This document shows positions 13,825-24,400 of a DNA stretch of 64,000 nt, piece by piece. A program made the translations under genes and the position numbers. Below the pieces are notes generated by a model. The model had not been told where the DNA came from. It made no database searches and saw only the letters and a program-made list of their open reading frames with translations. The DNA is from Nymphaea colorata (taxonomy: Eukaryota; Streptophyta; Magnoliopsida; Nymphaeales; Nymphaeaceae). Location of the stretch: the NCBI RefSeq assembly GCF_008831285.2, contig NC_045146.1, positions 16,857,149-16,921,148 on the forward strand, in the 5' to 3' direction. Numbering within the stretch: the stretch's first letter is position 1; each line of letters opens with the position of its first letter.

Positions 13825-13989
13825 ACGGATGACGGGTTGAAGAAAATGGGATTCAGCGATGCTTCAAGATGCACATTGTGTTTAAGAGAGGGATCAAAGA
13901 ATGAGTTCCACGATTTTTTTGGTTGTATCCAAGCTAATGTTTTATGGAAACATGTTGCTTCCAAATTTGGAGTTATCTTTAAGGTTTGA
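13825..13989 (+). mobile_element. LINE retrotransposon remnant: zinc-binding reverse-transcriptase-associated domain
   Basis: The plus-strand frame beginning ACG GAT GAC GGG TTG translates to about 54 residues and stops at TGA 13987-13989. It contains L-K-K-M-G-F, then C-T-L-C, then an F-H-D-F-F-G-C block, then V-L-W-K. This order (hydrophobic lead, CxxC, H...C, W) is that of the zf-RVT domain found after the reverse transcriptase in plant non-LTR retrotransposons. No upstream reverse transcriptase was found, so this is a 5'-truncated fragment. The stop is followed directly by the GAGCTCG-rich repeat. Confidence 0.72.
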
Positions 13990-14278
13990 GCTCGAGCTCG
14001 AACTCGATTAAGGCTCGACAAACTCGTAAGCTCATTTGAATATATCGACTTGATTAAGGCTTGATAAACTCGTTTGAATATATCGACTTGATTAAGGCTC
14101 GACAAACTCGATTAAGGCTCGAGATTGACTCGGCGGTTACGTGTTGAGCTCGAACTCAACTTGATTATTTGAACGAGTCGACTCATGAGCTCCGCTCGAC
14201 TTGTAAAGTAGATTACTCGGCTCGAACTCGTTCACGAGCTGAGCTTTAACGAGTCGAGCGCTCGTTGTTCACCTCTAT
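13987..14278. repeat. GAGCTCGAACTCG-rich degenerate repeat following the LINE fragment
   Basis: Permuted GAGCTCG, AACTCGAT and TTAAGGCTCGAC words occupy nearly 300 bp on both strands. They include a tandem unit of about 41 bp (GAATATATCGACTTGATTAA...) repeated around 14037-14115. The same type of text appears in intron 15 of the kinase gene and near 37100-37310. Confidence 0.75.
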
Positions 14279-15140
14279 TCACAGGAATATCAAATATGGC
14301 CTGGTGGGTGGTGCTTTGATAAGTATAATGGATATGTCATTCAAATTGCAAAATGACAAAGGAATGTGACGCAGTGGAAGAGAGGACTTCTCCTCTAATC
14401 CATGATCAAAGCTTAAACTAAACTATGGAGAATTGAATGGAATGCCAACGGAATGAAAAATAGCTCTAAAGGGAGAAAGGGAAACTCAAAGAAAAGGGTT
14501 TTCATTCAACTCAAGGCTAATCACAAATGAGGATCTAAACATCTTTATATAGTCTAAAACGGATCCCTGGATCTGGATCCAAAACAAAGTAACAATAAAT
14601 AGAAACACAAAATACTAGAACTTGATCCAAATAAAATAAAAAACAAATAAACCCAAATTGAAACTGCATCTTCCTTTCATGCTCTGCTCCTGCATCAGGA
14701 AAACAGAACAAGAACTGCAGGTTTGGTGAGATGAAAGGATGAAGAACATGTTTGTGGGCAGTGGGATGAATTCAAGAAGGTTTCATTAGCAGATGCATGT
14801 AAAAAATTTAGAAGAAGCAAAACAAAGTAGTTATCCAGTCCAATAGCGCTAGATGGGAAGCCTGGCTTAGTAAAATTAGAAGAGGTGATAATATCCCAGC
14901 ACCCATTTTCCTGTTGGAGCTCAACCACTGCAACATGCAAATCTTATTGAGTATATTATGAACCCTGCGCAGGGGGCATGTACTATGTACTCACGTTTTT
15001 GGGCGCTTTATTGACGTGGGATGTACAGAATGGTGTCTCCATGAGCACAACAACATGAAAAAGCTGAGGACTATACAACATGGGGCCGCTTTCCACTTAT
15101 TTGCAAGATTACTGTACTGAAAAAGCAAAGTATCGTTATC
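14279..15140. other. Intergenic sequence with possible LTR-type remnant
   Basis: The block at about 14330-14700 reads, on the minus strand, like the transcribed end of a plant LTR retrotransposon: GATGCAGGAGC followed by AT-rich text and repeated GGATCC-containing words. I found no matching second LTR, primer-binding site or gag/pol frame. I see no gene. Confidence 0.3.
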
Positions 15141-15184
15141 ATAATCATTCATGTCATGTGAAATAATCATTCATGTCATGTGAA
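15141..15184. repeat. 22-bp perfect tandem duplication
   Basis: The unit ATAATCATTCATGTCATGTGAA occurs twice head to tail, at 15141-15162 and 15163-15184, without mismatch. This is probably a replication slip. Confidence 0.9.
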
Positions 15185-15544
15185 TACTTTTGAAGGCAAA
15201 AAAAAAACACAAGTCATGGAAATGTTGAAGACCGGTGTCAAATATTACGTACATCCAGTCCAAGCAAGGGACGTGTAGAGTGGCCGAACGAGACACTGCA
15301 TATAACTGATACTCTCGCTTCATTCCAATCTTGGCCAAAGGGAAACCGCATAAAGCAGCGTTGCTGTTCCATGATGGAGCCATGAATTCACTGGCAGATC
15401 AGCAGCAGCATCATCTACGCCTAGCAGAACGTCACTCTCTCATGGATTCTCCCATTCAGACGAGTGTGACATTAGTAAAACAGAAAAGCTACATGTCACT
15501 TTAGGATAACTTCAGGTGAGCAAGGGGTATTAATCCCACCACCC

Positions 15545-15744
15545 GAAAAAAGCCCAAAGGCCCCCCCATTCCCCCTGCTTTCGGAGTCCTGAGCTGCGTC
15601 GATGTCAGCGATAGCAACGGTGCACCCTTCAGTTTGGATACTGCGCCTTACCGCCTTAAGACACATGAACATAGTGTCAACGAGAATCGAACTAGTGACC
15701 TGCCTTAATACAAGCCCCTAGCTCAACCAGCTATGTTATGCCCC
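15545..15744 (-). mobile_element. tRNA-derived SINE
   Basis: On the minus strand the element begins GGGGCATAACATAGCTGGTT, with an A-box-like TAGCTGGTTGAGC. This is followed about 30 bp later by a B-box-like GTTCGATTC (plus-strand 15682-15698). It ends in GGGGGGCCTTTGGGCTTTTTT, a T-rich 3' end like those of plant Au-type SINEs. Length is about 200 bp. A degraded relative appears near 60450-60632, which supports a repeat family. No clear target-site duplication was seen. Confidence 0.65.
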
Positions 15745-15878
15745 TTGAAGCTTCACTTTAAAACAACTTAGTCGGCTACTTTTTTCCGACAAATACAGTG
15801 CAATCAATTAGTTAGTCTCACAGGACCTTGCATATTACCCCACTGTTGATGCTGAAAAAGAGATCGAATATAGCACTC

Positions 15879-15879
<1 letters not shown>

Positions 15880-15921
<42 letters not shown>
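15880..15921. repeat. (ATT)n microsatellite
   Basis: About 14 uninterrupted TTA/ATT trinucleotides lie in intergenic DNA shortly after the SINE. Confidence 0.95.
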
Positions 15922-18120
15922 GCAACCTCTTTTTGGTCGGTGTTGCTCTTGCCATTATATCGAGCTGATGTACATAGTTTTGAATATAGTTTTTTTTTTC
16001 TAATATTTTCATTATTTTAATTACTTTGCATATGAAAAATAAGCAATACATGTCCATGGATTCTCAAGTTACTCCACACAAACTCGTGTACATGCGTTTG
16101 CATATGCATGAAACGGGTTCACATATAGTAGGGGAGATTATAGTCTTTATGCCTATGATCCGATTCCGAAGCATGGTTTCTTAAATGGATCGCTAGATAT
16201 ACCAAGTTTGACTGACAAAACATAAAACTGTATGTATAATTTCCAGTAGGCGACTGACTGCTTCATCCATCATGCACTTGTTCCTAACAAGGAAAAACTA
16301 TTTTTATAGATGTTTTGTTTGTGTATAGAACTATTAAAATCAATATACAAATCATAGTCTTTTGGACATATGTACGGAATGAGTTTTGTAAGCTAAAAAG
16401 TAAATAAATCATGACAATTGATAATTAAGCTTTTATTAAATTTCAGCTGCAGACTTAAAAATAGCATTTGTACATTAAAACGTTTTGGTTATGAAGAACA
16501 CATCTATGTAGTTGATTTTACAATAAAATGAGCACAAGATGTAAAAAGTGGTTGTCACTTGTCATCCAGCTAGTAAAATGAAGACTAGGTTATGTCTCTC
16601 TCTCTCTCGAATGCTATTTTAAACCAAAACGTTTTAAATGTATAGAATGTAGTAAAAAATCAAAATGTTTCAAATGTATAATTGCTACGCTGATACATTG
16701 CTGCATTGACATAAGCGCTGACATAAGTATGCTATTTAAATTTATCGAATTATATTTTTTGGATAGTTGTAATTTCATTGAAAAGTACTAGTCGAATTGT
16801 GAAAATTTAGGGAGATGAATTTTATTTGCCAAACAATTAAAGCACTACAAAGGGTCTAACATGCGTCATGTCATTCACGATAGGGGCGAAGCCAGAATTT
16901 TTTTTTATAGGGTACTAAATATATAGTTAACAAATTTTCATTTGATCATAAAACAGTGATATCATTTCCATAAATTTTGTCACCATCCAATTTCAGCTTA
17001 ACCCGATCCTGAAAACCAAATCAGAGCTCATACCTGGTACAAGATTAACCCAAAAAAAGAAACGAATTGAAAGACGCCAGTGCTAGAAACCTGACCAGAT
17101 TTGAAAATAAATTACTTAACTGTCGTTTTTGTGCCAATTCCAGCTACTAAACGCAAAACATTTGAACCATCTGGGTACGTTATTGTTATTTATTGAAAAC
17201 TTAAGTATGCTTTTGTAAAATTTTCAACCTTTAACGCCATTTTAGGCCCCGATAGATACTAATCCATGAGATCTCCAGAGAAGGATAACGATGTAAAGTA
17301 GTGAATGTGAAGATGCATTTTTGGGGAAACATATTCACTGCCCAAAACGAAACGTCCAATGAAAGGTTCCTTAGCTTTTTCGGTCCCTCACTGCTTCTAC
17401 ATAATTGTGATCGTCAGCTTTTCCCCTAAAGAAAGCAAATAATAATAACTGCAATTAAGTATTAAATTCTTTGCAAATTTCAATGTCATCTCGAAGCTCA
17501 GTCTTAGAGTCAGGTGGAAGGGGTGGTAATTGTTTACATTTTTAAATATTTGTTTTATTTTACAGAGGAATTAGAATCAACTGGCCGCCACATATTGGCC
17601 GATGACCGAATACTCAAAAACCGTCACTAAAACTACCATGCCACATGACTATTAACGTCAGTTTATGATCTTTTTAACTATCATTTATGATACTTTTATG
17701 ACAGGTTAAATACGTACCCATTTCCATAATTCGGCAGCGCGCCGATTTCATTTTTTGCTTAATTCGGCATCATCGACAGCCCGCTGCTTTCTTTGTTTTC
17801 TGTTTTGTATTTTAAGGAAGTACATTTCTACACTTCAAAAAACATTTTTTGCCTTTCAGCCTTTAAATTAGTGCTTATAAACACATTAGAAGGTTCTCAT
17901 TTGTATTAAACATTTTTTAACAAGAGTTTAAGAAGCATGGTTTTTATCAGATACCAATCATTTAATATAATATAGAAAAGATGATAATATATATGTATAT
18001 ATACATTAAATTAAATAAAATGTCATCTTAAATGGCAATCGTAAACTTGAAGGGCAAAATCGTTAGAGAGAGAAAAAGGCGTAAGTTTAGAGAGAGAGGA
18101 CGGCCGCGACGCCATTCCAG
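15922..18120. other. AT-rich intergenic DNA upstream of the kinase gene
   Basis: No gene or mobile-element domain was recognised on either strand. The text is AT-rich with short poly-T runs until the GC-rich promoter region begins near 18090. Confidence 0.5.
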
Positions 18121-18174
18121 TGTCGTTTCATCGTCCCCCTCAAAATACGGCAGCGAGTCGAACTGGAGAGTTGC

Positions 18175-18191
18175 CACGTGTCAAACACGTG
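18175..18191 (+). promoter_or_regulatory. Paired G-boxes upstream of the kinase gene
   Basis: Two perfect CACGTG palindromes lie at 18175-18180 and 18186-18191, separated by 5 bp, about 265 bp upstream of the start codon at 18452. A GGGCCCAT motif (site II/TCP-like) follows near 18205. G-boxes bind plant bHLH and bZIP factors, so light, ABA or PIF-type control is possible. That role is inferred; only the motifs are seen. Confidence 0.55.
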
Positions 18192-18451
18192 TCGATCCAC
18201 GGCGGGGCCCATAAGGAGGAGGCCCGCCCTCCGTACGTGGCGGGCTTTTTCGATTCAAGATCCGAGACGCGCGGACTCCCTCGCTCTCTCTCCCTCTGTT
18301 TCTCTCGCCTTCCTTTCTTTCTCCTCCGATTGCCTTCCCGTCGTCGCCGTTCTCGTTTCGAGGAAGCGAGCCTTCCATCGGACTCTGGAGTTCTCGGGAC
18401 ACAGGACTCTGCCGTCTGGTTGGATAGGAGTCGGGAAGGAGGCCTCCGGCC

Positions 18452-21400
18452 ATGGATAAGAAGGCGGGAAAGACGGAGAAGGAGGCGGCGGACCGCCGGA
18501 AGTACCCTATCCGGCAGGAGGACTATGAGCTCTGTGAGGAGGTCGGTCAGGGAGCAAGCGCGGTCGTCTATCGGGCACGCTGCATCCCGCTCAACGAGAT
18601 CGTCGCCATCAAGGTGCTCGATTTCGAGAAGGCGAAGGCCGATCTGGTAATCTCGGCTCTGTTCCAGCCAAGTCTAGCCTTCTTTGGAGAGTACCGTTCA
18701 TGTTGTCGTTTTCGATATGGAGACAAACAGTTTGATTCCGTGTTGCACGTCAGAGACGAGATTCTACAGAGTTTTAGAATTCCGGGCGTTCCTGTTGGCT
18801 TTGTTTTTCGCGGGCCGGTGTATTCTCGTTTTCTGACGGAGTCCGTCTTGTTCTCGTCGGGGAAGGACTAGGAGCGTCGTAGTCGGATTTCCTCCAGGGT
18901 TCTGTTCTTCATCGGTTGACGGATTATTTGAGGAAGGATTAAGGCCTTGTTCTAGATGTATTTTAATTAAGAAGAACGACAACGCCTGTGATTTCCTTTA
19001 ATTCAAACTGATTCTGTCCGAGCGACTAATTTGTTTTCATTCAAGGGTCTTCCGCATAAGTACTGCCAGTGTATGAAAGGTAGTTCTGGCATAGTAGGCT
19101 ATGATACTAAAGAATAGAACATTTTAGAACGATTAAATCGCTTCTTGCACTTGCAAGAGCTCTTCCGGAGATGACAGTATTCCGTTCTAGCTTTAATATA
19201 GGTTTGCAGAAAGAATAAAGAAATGTAATTTCTTCGATCAGTAAATAATTCCTTCGCAGTATCGTCCGTGTACACGACGGAATCTTGCTTGCTATTTTTA
19301 CTTTCCAATTCGGGGAGATGCTTTGTGATGATCGATGCTGTTATTCAACAATGTGATGAATGGCAGGGGATATTTTCTATACCAAGAAGCCGTTACTGGT
19401 CGTTTCTATGGATAGCTGTTCTGACTTATAATTTGCTTTTTTCTGGTGTAGGATAACATTCGGCGTGAGGCACAAACAATGATTTTGGTCGATCATCCAA
19501 ATGTTCTCAAAGCTCATTGCTCTTTTGTGAGCGATCATAATCTCTGGGTTGTGATGCCCTACATGGCTGGCGGCTCGTGCCTTCATATCCTTAAGGCTGC
19601 ATACCCTGATGGATTGGAAGAGACAGTGATCGCAACCGTGTTGCGTGAAGTTTTGAAAGGTTTGGCATATCTTCATCATCACGGTCACATCCATCGGGAT
19701 GTCAAGGTGAGGAGAAAAAGAGCATGAACCTTAAATTGCTCATATATATCTGCTTCTATGTTCTTTAGTTGGTTATTGAATCCTTTTTCTGCTTGGACCA
19801 TTCAGAAGGAAAAGCAAAAGGACAGAAGGTTAGACGGGTGCAGAAAGGAAACGGTTATAGTGGTTACTGGTTTGTTTTTAGTGGGAAAAAGAGGACATTT
19901 GTGTTTCATAAACATGGCAAAGTCTACCATCAATCATTTTGTAAATAAACCGATATCTAGTTGATAACCCAGCATTAGATGAATTTAACGTCAGCAATCT
20001 ACGTTGTGGTCTTTGTATTTTACAATGCACGACTGATATTACTGTTTCATGGCAAATGACATAAACTATAATTCGATCTCCACCACTTCTTTACATTGTT
20101 CTTGTGCGTCATATACTGTAACAGATTTTGATCATATATTCTGTTCATCATGTCAACATAGGCTGGAAATATTTTAGTTGATGTATCTGGTGGGATTAAG
20201 CTTGGAGATTTTGGTGTTTCTGCCTGCCTCTTTGATTCTGGTGACAGGCAAAGATCAAGAAACACATTTGTTGGTACACCTTGCTGGTATGGTTTCACTT
20301 CTGCATGTTGACATTTTTATCGTTACACACTTTTGTTCCTCCTGATATTTATGCCGGGTTTGTTATAATTTATTATGATATTGACCTATATATTCTCCAC
20401 CACTTTCCCGTCCTGGGAAAATTTAACTGCAGGATGGCACCTGAAGTCATGGAACAATTACATGGTTATGACTTCAAGTGAGCTTTAGCACTTCAATTTC
20501 TTATTAATCTAGAGTTGTTGTCACTGGAAGTTTTCTTGTTTATTGTGCTAGATATTGATCTAATGGCTCATTGTTTTAGGGCTGACATATGGTCTTTTGG
20601 AATAACTGCACTGGAACTTGCCCATGGTCACGCTCCTTTCTCAAAGTATCCTCCAATGAAGGTCATATGACTGGAGTTACTGTGATTTAAAACATTGTTG
20701 AAATTTAGAAGCTTAAATTCTGACTTGGATTCTCTTGCAGGTTTTGTTGATGACTTTGCAGAATGCTCCCCCAGGTCTCGATTATGAGAGAGACAAAAAG
20801 TTCTCCAAGGTACTGACTCACGTTTGTTGAATTTCATGTATATTTAGTGTGTTACATCTGCTGAGGAGGTTCTCTGGCTTGCTTCTTAGTCATTTAAGCA
20901 GATGATTGCCATGTGCTTGGTTAAAGACCCTTCAAGGAGGCCTTCTGCAGAAAAGCTATTGAAACATCCATTTTTCAAACATGCACGGTCCAATGATTAT
21001 CTGGTTCGAACAATCTTGGAGGGATTACCTTCTCTTGGTGATCGCATTAAAGCATTGAAGGTCAGAATGCTTTAACAGATTGCCTTGTATTTGTACATTT
21101 TCTCATTGAGTTTGTGCTCTGACAGGACAAAGAAGCAGACATGCTTGCTCAAAAAAAGATGCCTGATGGGCAAAAGGAAGAGATTTCCCAGGTTTGGCAT
21201 CGTCATCTTTTTTATTACAAACTGCTAGAGGCCTGAGTTGGTTAGGCTTCATTGTGGAGCAATTTTTGTTTGTGTCCTTTTCCATTCTTTTACACCCATC
21301 ATGTATGGTAGAATTTTTATCATCTAGCATGTATGGAAACATGGATTGGAGAAACACCTTCTTTCATGCCTAGGAGTTGGTTTTCTTGAAATCTAGGAGT

Positions 21401-24400
21401 TTATGTGCATTGAACATGAAATGACTGTGGAATGTAGTATTTTGCACATTATTCGTGCAGAAGGTAGTTGACTTTTCATGTTGCTATGTGAGTGAGAGTG
21501 TGTATATATATATATATATATATGGAGAGAAAAGGAGAGAGAGAGGAGAATGAAATGAGTAAGTGCCAGACCCTTGGGGGCCGCATTCATCAGGAATGAT
21601 CACAGCCATTGAAAGTATCCACATTGAGTTAAAAAGGCAGGACATATTGGACATTTAGCATAAATACTTTTAATGGCTGAGATCATTCTTGACATGTCTA
21701 GCAACCTAAGGGTTTGGCGCTTACTCATTTCTCTCTCTCTCTCTCTCTCAATTATAAGAAATGAGTAAAACCAGTCCTATGCTGGAACTAGATTTTCAAG
21801 TCCCTTTCTCTCCCTAGGATCTACCAATCTTATGGTGGAGAAAACGGTTGTGAAAAGACAAAATGAAAAAACAAAGGGGTGAGAAAAAGGGTAAGTGAGT
21901 GTGGCAAAAAGGGAGGATAGGAAAAATCAGTCCAATATGGGACTAGGTTGAACTCATTTTCCATGTATATATAGTCTTCTCGTGACTATATTCTTAGGAG
22001 GAAAAAGTGCAAATCCCTGATTGAATTGGAGTCCTTTCCCATAATGATCATTACAATTCTGTCTATTAGTTGCTGCTTATGGTTGCACAAATATAGCATC
22101 TTCTTTTGCACAAATATAGCATCTTCCTCAAGGGGTGTATCGTGTGTTCCACCAAAAGTGGCGTACCACTGTGACATAGCTGCATATCAACTTAATCCAA
22201 ACACCAAATAAGCAAGTTGAAACCAGGCACACTCGGGTTTATGATAGAACAAATTTTCCTTAATAATTTTTCAAATAACAGCAAACCCGAAGGAGGTTAA
22301 CGATAAAAGTCTATTAGACAATAATGAAGACTGGATACAGAAGCAGGACAACAACTGGTTACATCCGGGTCGAAACCAGATCCAAACTATATTATAACTA
22401 AAAGAAAGTAAAAACAATGACTTGATCCTTCATTTTTTTTGTTTTTTTTTTACTTTAACATAAGAAGCCTCATTAACGACATGAAACCTTGATAATTTAT
22501 TCATTAGAAGCCTCTTTTTGTTGTCATTTTCATTGTTTGAAGCTTTTTATTGTGGTTTAATTATATATAATAATTAATTTTTTGAATTAATTATATATAA
22601 TAGTCACCGTACCCGTACCAAGATTTAAAAAAACGACGTACTAGTACCCGTACCCCCGTACCCGTATCCGTACCATTGTGACATAGATATGCAAATGGTT
22701 CATTTCCTTGGTAGTTGGTATTGCATGTCTATTTATTGCCTCTTCTCTACACAGGCCTCTGACTTTAAGATTGGTCTGGCTTTCTGCAGAATGAATACAA
22801 GCGTGGAATAAGTGGATGGAACTTTAACATTGAAGATGTTAAGGCTCAAGCTTCTTTAGTATGTAGCAGTATAGCAAGCTTTGTTTTTTATTATTATTTC
22901 TTAAGTGATAGCCATTTTATGCCACACTTATCTACTGTCCCATTTGTGAAATAACGACTGCTGATTTTCATAGATTCAAGACGTAGATGAAATCCTTGCT
23001 AGTAAAGATCAAATAGAGTCCTCGAATACTCTATCTGCCTTTGAAAATATGGAAGGCCAAGCACAACTTCAATCTTCATTTTCTGGTGACTCTTTGAAAG
23101 ATGAAGCAATTGATCAGGTGCAGTTTGCACTTGTCTTCTTAGATGGGAAATTTTGTGCTTGGCATTCTCACTTTTGAGCCACTTTGATATTACAGGAAGG
23201 AGGAGCACCTATGAGACCATGGAGGACGACTTCTTTTCAGTTGTCAGGATCAAACTTCAGCATGCTTGAGTAATTTTCTTTGTCTTATGCTTGATTACAT
23301 GAAAATAATTATCAACACACCACCCAAAAATCCTGAAAATTGGTTTGTCATTTCTGATGTGCCTGCTTTACTATTGCACTCGCTATTGTCTTCCTCTGCT
23401 TTTGTTGTTGTCCTCTCTATGGTAGTGAGGTCATTGTGTTTTTTTTTTTCCTCAGCAGAAAACTGAATGGTTCTCTGGATGAGGTGGCTACTATTAGTCC
23501 TCCCATGCATGAGGAGATCAAGCAGAATGGTTTTGTAGTGTCAGATTCTGGTGTACATGACATGTTTAAAGCCACAAAAGGAGATGACTCAGAGATCGAT
23601 TCAAAGTCTATGGAGGAGCTGTCTAGGTATATTCAGGATAAGAAAGGGTTATCCAATGGGCAACTTCCATCAGATCTTCTACCGCCAAGAGGAGAGAGGT
23701 TAGCATCCAGATATAAGAAATAGAATTGTAAAGGAAAATCCTTTTTTTAAGTTATTGCTTAATTGAATCTGTCATCTAAAATTTTGTCTTAGTTGTAAAT
23801 GCAGTCCTTTTCATAGAGATGTTTATTGAAGAATAACATCTGCTTTTAAGTTGGCTTACTATTATGCTTTCATATTTTGTTGTCAAGATTGTAGAATGCC
23901 CCATTACACAGGGTGCTGAAGCTTGTTCAATTAATAATTCATGAACTCTCAAATGTCTACATTGCAGCTGGAGGAGCAGTATATTGCTGTATTGTACTTT
24001 GTGATGTTCTTTGCTGTTATGAGAATAAGCTGGTTTTAAATGTTGACGCAATGGTCCTAAGAAAAGGGTGGTAACCTTCATACTTTGACCCAAGTTAAAG
24101 AAGGGATCTGTGTGTGTGTATGTCAATGGGAGCTGTTGATGAGAATCTTGAGATTATATTAGAATTTAGGCAGCTTCAGCTGCTGTCTTTTTGTGCTTTC
24201 AACTGAGCTTTTTTTTTTTTTTTTCTCTAACTAGTGTTCTTAGTATGATTGCTTTCTTTAATCTTGTGTGTTCATATTTTCAGTGATAGTCACCACACTT
24301 ATTCTCAGAGCCTTGGGCAGATAAACTTAGAACAAGTTTATAAAGGAGTGGGTGATGTGCCCCCTGAAAACATTCCTAGAACATCTAAGTTGCCAGGCAT

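Noticed and set aside
13815-14105. 96-residue minus-strand open frame
   Set aside because: It is antisense to the LINE zf-RVT remnant and the GAGCTCG repeat, with no features of its own.
18120-18650. 176-residue Arg/Ser-rich plus-strand open frame over the kinase promoter and first exon
   Set aside because: It overlaps the kinase exon 1 in a different frame and owes its openness to GC-rich composition.
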